From: Acidobacteriota bacterium | Lineage (GTDB): Bacteria > Acidobacteriota > Holophagae > Holophagales > Holophagaceae | Reading direction: 5' to 3' | Assembly (NCBI GenBank): GCA_021778785.1 | Contig: JAJYBX010000069.1 | Span: 1 to 8,280 of the forward strand | DNA: 8,280 nucleotides | Part shown: positions 1 through 5,428 of the stretch, piece after piece | Position numbering within the stretch: position 1 is the stretch's first letter | Layout: every line of letters starts with the position of its first letter | Notes under the pieces: model-generated | The model's database searches: none | What the model was told of the DNA's origin: nothing | The model's input: the letters and a program-made list of their open reading frames with translations, nothing else | Program-made: the position numbers and the translations under genes

Positions 1-332
1 CGGGCCTCTGGCGCTGGCCCAGCCTGGAGGTCGCCGCAGGGGCCACGGCTGGCCGGCCGGCGCCGGGCCTGCGGGCCTGGCCGGGCTGGACCCAGATCTA
101 CACCCACCGGCGGGAAGGGGTGAATCCCCTGCACCTCCAGCTGGCGGGAGGCTTCCAGGAGGCCTCCGGGCTGCGCTGGATGCCGAGGACCGGGCTGGCC
201 GCCCTCCCCATGGGGAAACGGGACCAGCGCCTGCGGGACCTGCTCCAGACCCCCGGAGAGATCCCCCTGGAGGCGCCCGATCCGCAGGTGCTGCTGGCCC
301 CGTTCAGAGCCGGTGGAGCCCCTTCGGCGTGA
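1..332 (+). CDS. mutY: C-terminal end of A/G-specific adenine glycosylase (MutY), partial at left edge
   Basis: The frame starting at base 3 is open from the left edge to a TGA at 330-332, giving about 109 residues of a protein that begins outside the window. The fragment resembles the C-terminal Nudix-like domain of MutY, which recognises 8-oxoguanine opposite a misincorporated adenine. Visible hallmarks are a GLWRWPSLEV segment (MutY usually has a GLW-E-x-P stretch here), a WTQIYTHRREGVNPLHLQL strand matching the usual 'h.FTHr' strand, and a late RWMPRTGLAALPMGKRDQRL stretch matching the W-x4-7-L..LP.....LL ending. The catalytic helix-hairpin-helix and Fe-S parts lie outside the window, so the call rests on this domain alone. 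The ATG at 181 and the GTG at 120 are internal codons, not starts. A stand-alone Nudix protein is a possible alternative. The 3' end overlaps the convergent GHMP kinase gene by 29 bp. Confidence 0.72.
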   Translation, partial: GLWRWPSLEVAAGATAGRPAPGLRAWPGWTQIYTHRREGVNPLHLQLAGGFQEASGLRWMPRTGLAALPMGKRDQRLRDLLQTPGEIPLEAPDPQVLLAPFRAGGAPSA

Positions 333-1290
333 TCTGCAGATCCAGGGGCGGCAGGTCCATGGCCCGCAGGGCGGCCTCGGCCTCCTCGCGGCGTCCTTCC
401 TTCACGACCAGGAGACAGCAGCCGCCGCCGCCTGCCCCGCAGGGTTTCATCCCCGCGTACCAGCCCTCGCGGTGCCCGCGATCCCGCACGGCCCGCATGG
501 CGTCCGTCTCCACGGCCGGGGACATCCGCGTGCGGGCCCGGCCCTCCCGCTCCAGCAATTCGGCCACGGCGGAGGGGTCCGTGGAAAGGGCCACGGCCAT
601 CTCCCGGGCGATGTCCCGGATGTCGGACAGCGCCTGTCGGGTCTGCCCGTCCCGTTCGATGAACCGCTTGTAGGCCTCCCAGTTGGTGAGACCCGAATGG
701 TGGGGTTGGCCCGTGTAGAAGACCACCAGCCGGGCCATCAGGTCCGGATGGGGTTCCAGGCGCTCCCAGCGCGGATCCGGGCCGTCCCAGTGCAGGGCCA
801 GGGCTCCGCCCAGGGCGGCGGGGTAGTAGTCCTGCCAGCCCGCGGGCGTCTGCAGTTCCCCCGATTCGAGGTGGCGGAGCAGCGGCACGCGGGCGGCCAG
901 CTCCTCCCCGGCCGCCAGGTCGAGCGCGCTGCCCAGCAGGCCGACGCCCAGGCAGGAGGAGACGCCCAGGCCCGACCCCTTCGGCACGGGGCTGTGGATC
1001 ACGACCTCGGCCGGAGGCGGCTGCGCCGCGTCAAGCACCCGCCAGACCCAGCCCAGGCCCTCCGGTGGACTGGACGGCCAACGGCCGAAGCGCAGATCCA
1101 GGTCCAGGTCCCGGCTGGCCAGCCGGTGTCCGTTCCCGACGCGTCGGACATCGATCCCGATCCAGAGGTCCACGGCGGCGTTGACGGTGATGCAGCCGTC
1201 GAGCAGGGCGTAGATGGGCCAGAGGTCGAGGGTCCCCCCCGCGAAATCCACGCGGACGGGAACCCGCCAGCGTTCGGGTTCAGAGGCCAA
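304..1290 (-). CDS. GHMP-family sugar kinase, HddA-like
   Basis: A 328-residue cytoplasmic kinase, a normal length for GHMP small-molecule kinases. All three family motifs are visible: motif 1 RVDFAGGTLD (residues 13-22), the phosphate-binding motif 2 PVPKGSGLGVSS (101-112), and the glycine-rich motif 3 KPCGAGGGGCCLL (282-294). The QDYYPAALGG stretch (153-162) resembles the Q-D-x-Y-A-A-x-x-G-G segment of D-glycero-D-manno-heptose 7-phosphate kinases (HddA) and related sugar kinases, so a phosphorylated or free sugar is the likely substrate. The exact substrate cannot be read from sequence. The start is TTG at 1290: an in-frame TGA lies three codons upstream, so no earlier start exists, and an AGGAG lies 10 nt before the TTG. 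The start sits inside the end of cpoB (11-bp overlap), which suggests translational coupling. No heptose or lipopolysaccharide genes are visible nearby to support a pathway. Confidence 0.85.
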   Translation of the reverse strand: MASEPERWRVPVRVDFAGGTLDLWPIYALLDGCITVNAAVDLWIGIDVRRVGNGHRLASRDLDLDLRFGRWPSSPPEGLGWVWRVLDAAQPPPAEVVIHSPVPKGSGLGVSSCLGVGLLGSALDLAAGEELAARVPLLRHLESGELQTPAGWQDYYPAALGGALALHWDGPDPRWERLEPHPDLMARLVVFYTGQPHHSGLTNWEAYKRFIERDGQTRQALSDIRDIAREMAVALSTDPSAVAELLEREGRARTRMSPAVETDAMRAVRDRGHREGWYAGMKPCGAGGGGCCLLVVKEGRREEAEAALRAMDLPPLDLQITPKGLHRL

Positions 1291-2020
1291 GGTCGCTCAG
1301 CTCCTGCTGGGCGGTGCGGGCCTCCGGTGTATCCGGGAATCCATCCACCAGTTCCTTGAAGGCCTTCGCCGCCGCGGGCTTGAGGCCCTGCTTCAGCAGG
1401 CATTGGCCGCGCTTGAGCTTGGCGGGGAGGAACTGCGGGGAGGCGGCGTGGTCCTTGATGATGCGCTCAAAGGAGGTCTGGGCCTGGTCGAACATCTTCT
1501 GGTTGTAGAAGCAGAGCCCCAGGAAGAACAGGGCATCCGGCCGCTTGGCGCTCTGGGGATAATTCTTCAGGAAGAGCTTCAGTCCCTCGGCGGCCAGGGA
1601 GTAGTTCCCCCGGTTGTAGTCGAGCACGGCGGCGTTGAAGGCCCGCTCATCCTCGGCGGCCTGGACGGCGGCGGCGGGCGACTCGCCGGGGGTCTCGATG
1701 ACGATGGGGCGCCCGCTGGAGCGGCGCATGTCCCCCATGCGGTTGTTCAGCACGCGGGTGGTGTCCTTGAGCTGGCGCAGGTTCTCCTGGAGGTCGGCCT
1801 GGAACCGGCGGTCCTGGTCCCGGGCCTCCTCGGCCGACTTGTGCTCGGTGACGGCCAGCTTGTTGCCATCCTCCACCTGCTGCCGCAATTTGAAGACTTC
1901 CAGCTTCAGGTCGCCCACTTCCTGCTCCACCCGGCGGAGCTGGTCCTCGGAGTTGCAACCCACGGACAGGACGGCCGCGAGGGCCAGGACCGGAAGGGAC
2001 AGCCTGCGGAGGATCGGCAT
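1280..2020 (-). CDS. cpoB: Tol-Pal system protein CpoB (YbgF), TPR lipoprotein
   Basis: A 246-residue protein in the classic place after tolB-pal. It has a signal peptide starting MPILRRLSLPVLAL and ending at a lipobox-like LSVGC, so Cys22 is probably lipidated; E. coli CpoB is instead a soluble periplasmic protein. Residues about 25-100 are charged and heptad-like (a probable coiled coil used for trimerisation in this family). After a Pro/Ala linker, residues about 127-246 form TPR-type helices (for example YNRGNYSLAAEGLKLFLKNY and GQCLLKQGLKPAAAKAFKEL). In E. coli, CpoB coordinates peptidoglycan synthesis with Tol-driven outer-membrane constriction. I chose the ATG at 2020 because an AGGAG lies 7 nt upstream and the signal peptide then starts normally. 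An ATG at 2038 in the same frame would add six residues but has a poorer ribosome site. The gene lies just downstream of a strong hairpin terminator. Confidence 0.9.
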   Translation of the reverse strand: MPILRRLSLPVLALAAVLSVGCNSEDQLRRVEQEVGDLKLEVFKLRQQVEDGNKLAVTEHKSAEEARDQDRRFQADLQENLRQLKDTTRVLNNRMGDMRRSSGRPIVIETPGESPAAAVQAAEDERAFNAAVLDYNRGNYSLAAEGLKLFLKNYPQSAKRPDALFFLGLCFYNQKMFDQAQTSFERIIKDHAASPQFLPAKLKRGQCLLKQGLKPAAAKAFKELVDGFPDTPEARTAQQELSDLGL

Positions 2021-2057
2021 GAGCGGCTCCTGGATCATCGTGGTTCCATCCTAGACG

Positions 2058-2085
2058 AAAAAGCGGGGACCGAAGTCCCCGCTTT
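2058..2085 (-). terminator. Rho-independent terminator or attenuator between pal and cpoB
   Basis: Read on the - strand, arms AAAGCGGGGAC and GTCCCCGCTTT form a perfect 11-bp stem (2060-2085) closed by a TTCG loop. As RNA this is the exceptionally stable C(UUCG)G tetraloop. The T run continues two bases past the stem (five T in all, three of them in the stem), then a C. It starts 18 bp after the pal stop and ends 37 bp before the cpoB start, so it acts after tolB-pal. The short U tract suggests partial rather than complete termination. It could also protect the 3' end of the pal mRNA. On the + strand the same stem has a CGAA loop and ends TTTG, and no gene there needs it. Confidence 0.8.
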
Positions 2086-2103
2086 GACCGGATGGAAGGC
2101 GCG

Positions 2104-2709
2104 CTACTTGAGGTGGAACTCGTCGCGGCGGTTCTGGCTCCAGCAGGCCTCCTTGGCCTCGGTGCAGAGGGGCTTCTCCTTGCCGAAGCTGATGGTGGTG
2201 AAGCGGGCCTCGTCCACGCCCAGGGTCTTCAGGTAGGACAGCGCGGCGGCGGCGCGGCGGTTGCCGAGCGCGAGGTTGTACTCGTTGGTGCCGCGCTCGT
2301 CGCAGTGGCCCTGGATCTCGACCTTGGCCTGGGGATAGGCCTTCATGAAGTCCGCGACGCCCTGCAGGAGGGCGCGATCGCCTTCCTTGATGTCGGACTT
2401 GTCGAAGTCGAAGTGGATGTTCACGAGGGCCTTGTCCGCGGCGGCCTTGAAGGCGGCGGCAGCAGCCTCCTCGGCGGCCTTCTTGGCAGCAGCCTCCTCG
2501 GCGGCCTTCTTGGCGGCGGCCTCGGCGGCGGCCTTGCGGGCGGCCTCCTCGGCGGCGGCCTTGCGGGCGGCTTCCTCGTCAGCAGCCTTCTTAGCCGCGT
2601 CGAGCTCCGCCTGGGACGGGCCCGTGGGGGCGGGGGCCGGCTTCTGGCAGGCGACCGTGCCCATGAGCAGGGCCAGCGTGGCGATCGGGATGAGACGGGA
2701 AGGGCGCAT
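2104..2709 (-). CDS. pal: Peptidoglycan-associated lipoprotein Pal
   Basis: A 201-residue outer-membrane lipoprotein that ties the outer membrane to peptidoglycan and is released by TolB. The signal peptide MRPSRLIPIATLALLMGTVA is followed by the lipidated Cys21. Residues about 33-92 are a long Ala/Lys/Glu-rich helical spacer with a nine-residue repeat. The OmpA-like domain begins at VNIHFDFDKSDI (97-108) and carries the Pal signature GHCDERGTNEYNLALGNRRA (134-153), whose Asp and Arg residues bind diaminopimelate in known structures. It ends with SQNRRDEFHLK. Cys182 and Cys189 could form a disulfide. The start is the ATG at 2709 because GGAGGA lies just upstream (6-7 nt spacing). An in-frame TTG at 2739 would place ten residues before a normal signal peptide and is unlikely. 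The spacer is longer than in E. coli Pal (173 residues in total). Confidence 0.96.
   Translation of the reverse strand: MRPSRLIPIATLALLMGTVACQKPAPAPTGPSQAELDAAKKAADEEAARKAAAEEAARKAAAEAAAKKAAEEAAAKKAAEEAAAAAFKAAADKALVNIHFDFDKSDIKEGDRALLQGVADFMKAYPQAKVEIQGHCDERGTNEYNLALGNRRAAAALSYLKTLGVDEARFTTISFGKEKPLCTEAKEACWSQNRRDEFHLK
2461..2574 (-). repeat. 27-bp tandem repeat encoding the Ala/Lys/Glu spacer of Pal
   Basis: Two perfect 27-bp copies lie end to end at 2461-2487 and 2488-2514. The stretch from 2521 repeats again with a 27-bp shift at 2548, differing slightly in sequence. Each copy encodes nine residues of the type AAKKAAEEA or AARKAAAEE. The repeat keeps frame, so copy-number change would lengthen or shorten the helix between the lipid anchor and the peptidoglycan-binding domain without breaking the gene. 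Confidence 0.8.
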
Positions 2710-2778
2710 GGTGTTTCCTCCGGTGTATGAGGGTAGCAACTTGAAAAATAGCAGAGAAAGAATTTTGGAAAAAAATTA
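2710..2778 (-). promoter_or_regulatory. AT-rich leader upstream of pal, possible internal promoter
   Basis: The 69-bp gap between the tolB stop and the pal start is far richer in A and T than the rest of the window. On the - strand it begins with a T7 run right after the tolB TGA, then has GCTATTTTTC, and ends with the GGAGGA ribosome site of pal. TATTTT could serve as a -10 element, but the bases 17 nt upstream (TTTTTC) are a poor -35. A promoter giving extra Pal is plausible because Pal is usually made in large excess over TolB. The gap may simply be an unstructured leader for efficient translation. Confidence 0.3.
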
Positions 2779-4071
2779 TCAGCGGGCCCGGGTCCACGCG
2801 GGGCTCTGGCAGTTCGATAGATCCGAAAGCCGCACCACCTGCCGACCCGAGAGGTCGGTGGTGAAGAGCTGCATGGATCCGAAGCGGTTGCTGGTGAACA
2901 CCAGTCTGCGTTCATCAGGCGACCAAGCGGGGGATTCCGAAGTGTTTACGCCGGTGGTGATCTGATAGGCCTTTCCTTCGCCCAATTTGTAGATGAAAAG
3001 ATCGAACTTCCCCTCAAAACGCGAGACATAGGCGATCATCGCCCCATTGGGACTCCATGCGGGACTGGCGTTGTAAGTTCCCTCGCTCGTGAGGCGCCGG
3101 AGATTGGACCCATCGCTCTGCATGAGGAACACCTGGGGGCCGCCCTCGCGGTCCGACGTGAAAGCCATCTGGGTGCCATCGGGATTCCAGCTGGGCTCGG
3201 TATTGATGCCGGATCCGTCCGTCAGCCGCCGCACGTGGCCGCTGGCCAGGTCCAGCACCATGATGTCCGTGTTGCCACGGCGGTCGCCCTGCACGAACGC
3301 CAGGCGCTTGCCATCGGGGGACCAGGCGGGACTCGAGACCATCCCCCCGCCCGCCGCCTCGTAGAGCTTCACCTGGGCCCCGCCCACCGTGCGCTGGCCC
3401 CAGATCGCGGGGGCCCCGCCCTTGTAGGTCACGTAGGCCAGGCGGCCGTCGGAGGCCACGCTGGGGGACAGGGAGAGGCTCCCGTTCCGGGTGAGCTGGA
3501 GGAGGTTCGCCCCATCCCGGTCCACCTGGAAGATCTCCTTCACGCCGGGGGAGAGCTGGCGGACGAAGACGATGCGGCTGGAGGCGACGCCCCGCACGCC
3601 CGTGAGCTGGAAGACGAGGTCATCCGACAGGGCGTGGGCCAGCCGCCGCAGGGGCACGAGCCGGTCGGCCTTGTAGGGCTTGGTGAACACGGCCTTCTCG
3701 GCATTGGTGTCGATGGCACTGGCCTCGAGCTGGATCTCGCCGTTCGCGGATTTCGTGAGCCGGGTGGCCAGCAGCCACTGGGCGCCGGCCTCCTTCCAGG
3801 CCTTGTAGCTGGATGGATCCGTAGTCGCCGGCAGCTTCTCCGTCAGCAGTCCGAACACCCCGGTCTCGTCCAGGTCGCGCTGGAGCACGCCGGTGAAATC
3901 CCTGGCGACGGTGGCCTCGTCGAGGCCCGTGAGCTTCGGCGGCGCCACCGCCAGCACCAGCTTCGATCCGCTGGTGGCGCTCAGCACCACCTCTGTCTGC
4001 TGGGCGGAAAGGCCCAGCCCGGCAAAGGCCGCGAGGGCGCAGAAGAGGGTCCGAAACAGGGCACGCGTCAT
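2779..4071 (-). CDS. tolB: Tol-Pal system beta-propeller protein TolB
   Basis: A 430-residue periplasmic protein, the usual TolB length. Residues 1-23 are a signal peptide (MTRALFRTLFCALAAFAGLG, likely cleaved after LSA). The N-terminal alpha/beta domain covers about 27-155, with the typical RDLDETGVFGLL stretch (65-76) describing a 'first-lag' TolB fold. From about 160 on there are beta-propeller blades marked by repeated SPAWSPDGKRLAF-type units: 247-259, 292-304, 336-348, 379-392 and a last partial SPAW at 423-426. TolB binds Pal and is displaced by energised TolA, so the gene before pal is the expected place. The ATG at 4071 has a GGAGA about 5 nt upstream. It follows the Nudix gene by 38 bp with no clear terminator, so it may be co-transcribed from rnhB. 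The usual upstream tolQRA genes are absent. Confidence 0.96.
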   Translation of the reverse strand: MTRALFRTLFCALAAFAGLGLSAQQTEVVLSATSGSKLVLAVAPPKLTGLDEATVARDFTGVLQRDLDETGVFGLLTEKLPATTDPSSYKAWKEAGAQWLLATRLTKSANGEIQLEASAIDTNAEKAVFTKPYKADRLVPLRRLAHALSDDLVFQLTGVRGVASSRIVFVRQLSPGVKEIFQVDRDGANLLQLTRNGSLSLSPSVASDGRLAYVTYKGGAPAIWGQRTVGGAQVKLYEAAGGGMVSSPAWSPDGKRLAFVQGDRRGNTDIMVLDLASGHVRRLTDGSGINTEPSWNPDGTQMAFTSDREGGPQVFLMQSDGSNLRRLTSEGTYNASPAWSPNGAMIAYVSRFEGKFDLFIYKLGEGKAYQITTGVNTSESPAWSPDERRLVFTSNRFGSMQLFTTDLSGRQVVRLSDLSNCQSPAWTRAR

Positions 4072-4109
4072 GACATCTCCGGGCCTTGGGGCCGGATCAG
4101 ACTATCAGA

Positions 4110-4508
4110 TCATTCCGGGTCGTCCCCCGCGGGAGGCCGCAAGCCGCGAATCAGCGCATGATTCGCATCGGGCACCGGCAGCCGCAGGGCCTCCTCCGGC
4201 GTGAACCAGCCCCAGGCCAGGGCCGCGTGGAGCCCGCCCGCGGCCCGCACCCGGAAGGGATGCAGGCGGACCCGGTGATCCGGATAGGCGTGCTCGATCA
4301 TGGGCAGGACCTGGAGTGCCCCGGCCTCCAGGGCCACCTCCTCCCGGAGCTCGCGCCGCAGGGCCTCCGCGGGCGTCTCGCCGGCCTCCACCTTCCCGCC
4401 GGGGAACTCCCAGCGGCCGGGCAGCACCGGCCCGGCCGGATCCCGCCGCTGCAGGAACAGGCGCCCCCCCCGCCAGATGATCGCGAGGGCCGCTTCCACA
4501 TCCTTCAT
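4110..4508 (-). CDS. MutT-like Nudix hydrolase
   Basis: A 132-residue protein, the normal size for a MutT-type enzyme that hydrolyses oxidised nucleoside triphosphates such as 8-oxo-dGTP to keep them out of DNA. The order of features fits MutT: an early strand ALAIIWRGGRLFLQRRD, the RWEFPGGKVEAGE stretch (32-44), the Nudix box from Gly38 through Glu44 to R52-E53-L-x-E56-E57, then HAYPDHRVRLHPF (73-84) and a late WGWFTPEEALRLPVPDANHALI-like tail. The box deviates at its last conserved glycine, which is Ala59, while the metal-binding glutamates are intact. The ATG overlaps the rnhB stop in an ATGA, and a GAGGGG lies 5-6 nt upstream inside rnhB, pointing to translational coupling. A much longer upstream extension of this frame is the out-of-frame shadow of rnhB. 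The substrate is inferred from the family only; other Nudix substrates are possible. Confidence 0.88.
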   Translation of the reverse strand: MKDVEAALAIIWRGGRLFLQRRDPAGPVLPGRWEFPGGKVEAGETPAEALRRELREEVALEAGALQVLPMIEHAYPDHRVRLHPFRVRAAGGLHAALAWGWFTPEEALRLPVPDANHALIRGLRPPAGDDPE

Positions 4509-5317
4509 TCCAGCCCCTCGGACGCCGCCAGCTGGGCCAGGCGCTCGGCGTACCGGCGGCGGAGGGTCTCCACCCACACCAGTTTCAGGTGGCCGTAGGC
4601 CGGTCGGAGGGCGGCGACCACCCAGCCTTGCAGGTCCGCGACGGTGAGGCAGGCCTCCAGGCTTTGGCGCAGCGCGTCCCGCAGATCCTCGTCCACGGTT
4701 TGCAGCGCCGCCACGGGCGCATAGCTGATGCGGTGGATGGGCGAGACGCCCAGTTCCCGGATGCGGGCGCGGTGGAGGGCGGTGCCGTAGCCCTTGTGCT
4801 GGGCGAAGCCGTAGCCGGGATGCTGCTCCTCCAGGCCCACCATCAGCGCGTCCCGATGGGCCTTGGCCAGGATGCTGGCCGCGCCGATGGCACAGCTCAC
4901 CGCATCGCCATCCACCACCAGGCGCTCGGGAAGGCCCGTGCGGGGGGCCCGGTTCCCATCCACCAGGAGGAGGCGGGGGCGGATCGGCAGACCGGACACC
5001 GCCTGGCGCATGGCCATCAGGGTGGCCTCCAGGATGTTCTCCCGGTCGATGGCCAGGGCGTCCATCTCGGCCACGGCCCAGGCCACCAGCACCGATTTCA
5101 GCTCCCGGGCCAGGATCTCGCGGCGGTCCGGCGGAAGCTGCTTGCTGTCCCGGACCGAGCGGAGTACGTGGCCCCACTTGTGGACCGCATCCCCGTCCAG
5201 CACCGCGCAGGCCGCCACCACGGGTCCCGCCCAGGCCCCCCGTCCGGCCTCGTCCACGCCACCCCACGCAATGCCCGGCGGCACGTTGCCGAGGTCCCAA
5301 TCCAATGGATTCACCAT
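4505..5317 (-). CDS. rnhB: Ribonuclease HII with C-terminal extension
   Basis: A 270-residue enzyme that removes RNA from RNA-DNA hybrids, including single ribonucleotides in DNA. The four catalytic acids are visible: D22 and E23 in GGVDEAGRGAWAGP, D120 in LLLVDGN, and D138 in VVDGDAVSCAIGAASILAK. The HPGYGFAQHKGYGTALH stretch (166-182) and HRISYAPV (195-202) are family landmarks. Typical bacterial RNase HII ends shortly after HRxSxxPV (E. coli 198 residues), so residues about 205-270 are an extra, mainly helical-looking tail (DLQGWVVAALRPAYGHLKL, then Arg-rich) of unknown role. The ATG at 5317 has no clear Shine-Dalgarno; the next codon is GTG and could also serve. It is the first gene of the leftward block and overlaps the Nudix gene by 4 bp. 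Confidence 0.95.
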   Translation of the reverse strand: MVNPLDWDLGNVPPGIAWGGVDEAGRGAWAGPVVAACAVLDGDAVHKWGHVLRSVRDSKQLPPDRREILARELKSVLVAWAVAEMDALAIDRENILEATLMAMRQAVSGLPIRPRLLLVDGNRAPRTGLPERLVVDGDAVSCAIGAASILAKAHRDALMVGLEEQHPGYGFAQHKGYGTALHRARIRELGVSPIHRISYAPVAALQTVDEDLRDALRQSLEACLTVADLQGWVVAALRPAYGHLKLVWVETLRRRYAERLAQLAASEGLE

Positions 5318-5428
5318 GGGGAGACGCTAGCAGCAACCCGGAGGGAGGGGCCATCCCGGACCGGGACGCATGGTCCAGAAGGATTCCGGGCCCTATCATG
5401 GGCGGGTTCCCCTCCGAAGGCGCCTGGC
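5318..5428. promoter_or_regulatory. Divergent intergenic region with candidate promoter and palindrome
   Basis: This gap separates the leftward rnhB block from the rightward binding-protein/sensor pair, so it must hold or adjoin promoters for both. On the + strand TATCAT at 5394-5399 matches the -10 consensus in five of six bases. The hexamer 17 bp upstream (TGGTCC, 5371-5376) is a weak -35. A perfect 6-bp inverted repeat with a one-base centre, TCCCGG-A-CCGGGA, lies at 5354-5366 just upstream of that -35 and could be an operator. No convincing promoter is seen for rnhB. Confidence 0.3.

Noticed and set aside
1..332. MutY fragment and MutT-like Nudix gene as a linked GO oxidative-repair cluster
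   Set aside because: The two lie about 4 kb apart on opposite strands with four unrelated genes between them, so closeness alone does not show a functional cluster.
313..2236. Two long + strand frames (313-1359 and 1214-2236) opposite the kinase and cpoB
   Set aside because: They are mirror frames of genes with complete motifs on the other strand, have low-complexity composition and no plausible domains.
2092..2730. A + strand frame with Gly/Leu/Ser-rich repeats resembling a glycine-rich repeat protein
   Set aside because: The repeats are the antisense reading of the Ala/Lys/Glu repeat of pal, whose function on the - strand is certain.
2769..2800. T7 run after the tolB stop as a Rho-independent terminator
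   Set aside because: The GC-rich bases before it form only a short imperfect stem with a bulge, much weaker than the hairpin after pal.
4072..4109. Short direct repeat TCTGAT-AG-TCTGAT between the Nudix gene and tolB
   Set aside because: Six-base repeats in one place are too short to support a regulatory site without conservation data.
4509..5399. Upstream extension of the Nudix frame to a 429-residue protein
   Set aside because: The extension is Gly/Pro/Arg-rich and overlaps rnhB in another frame; the ATG at 4508 has its own ribosome site and starts a full-length Nudix protein.
4589..5428. Upstream extension of the binding-protein frame on the + strand
   Set aside because: It runs antisense to rnhB and would bury the clear lipoprotein signal peptide that begins at 5429.
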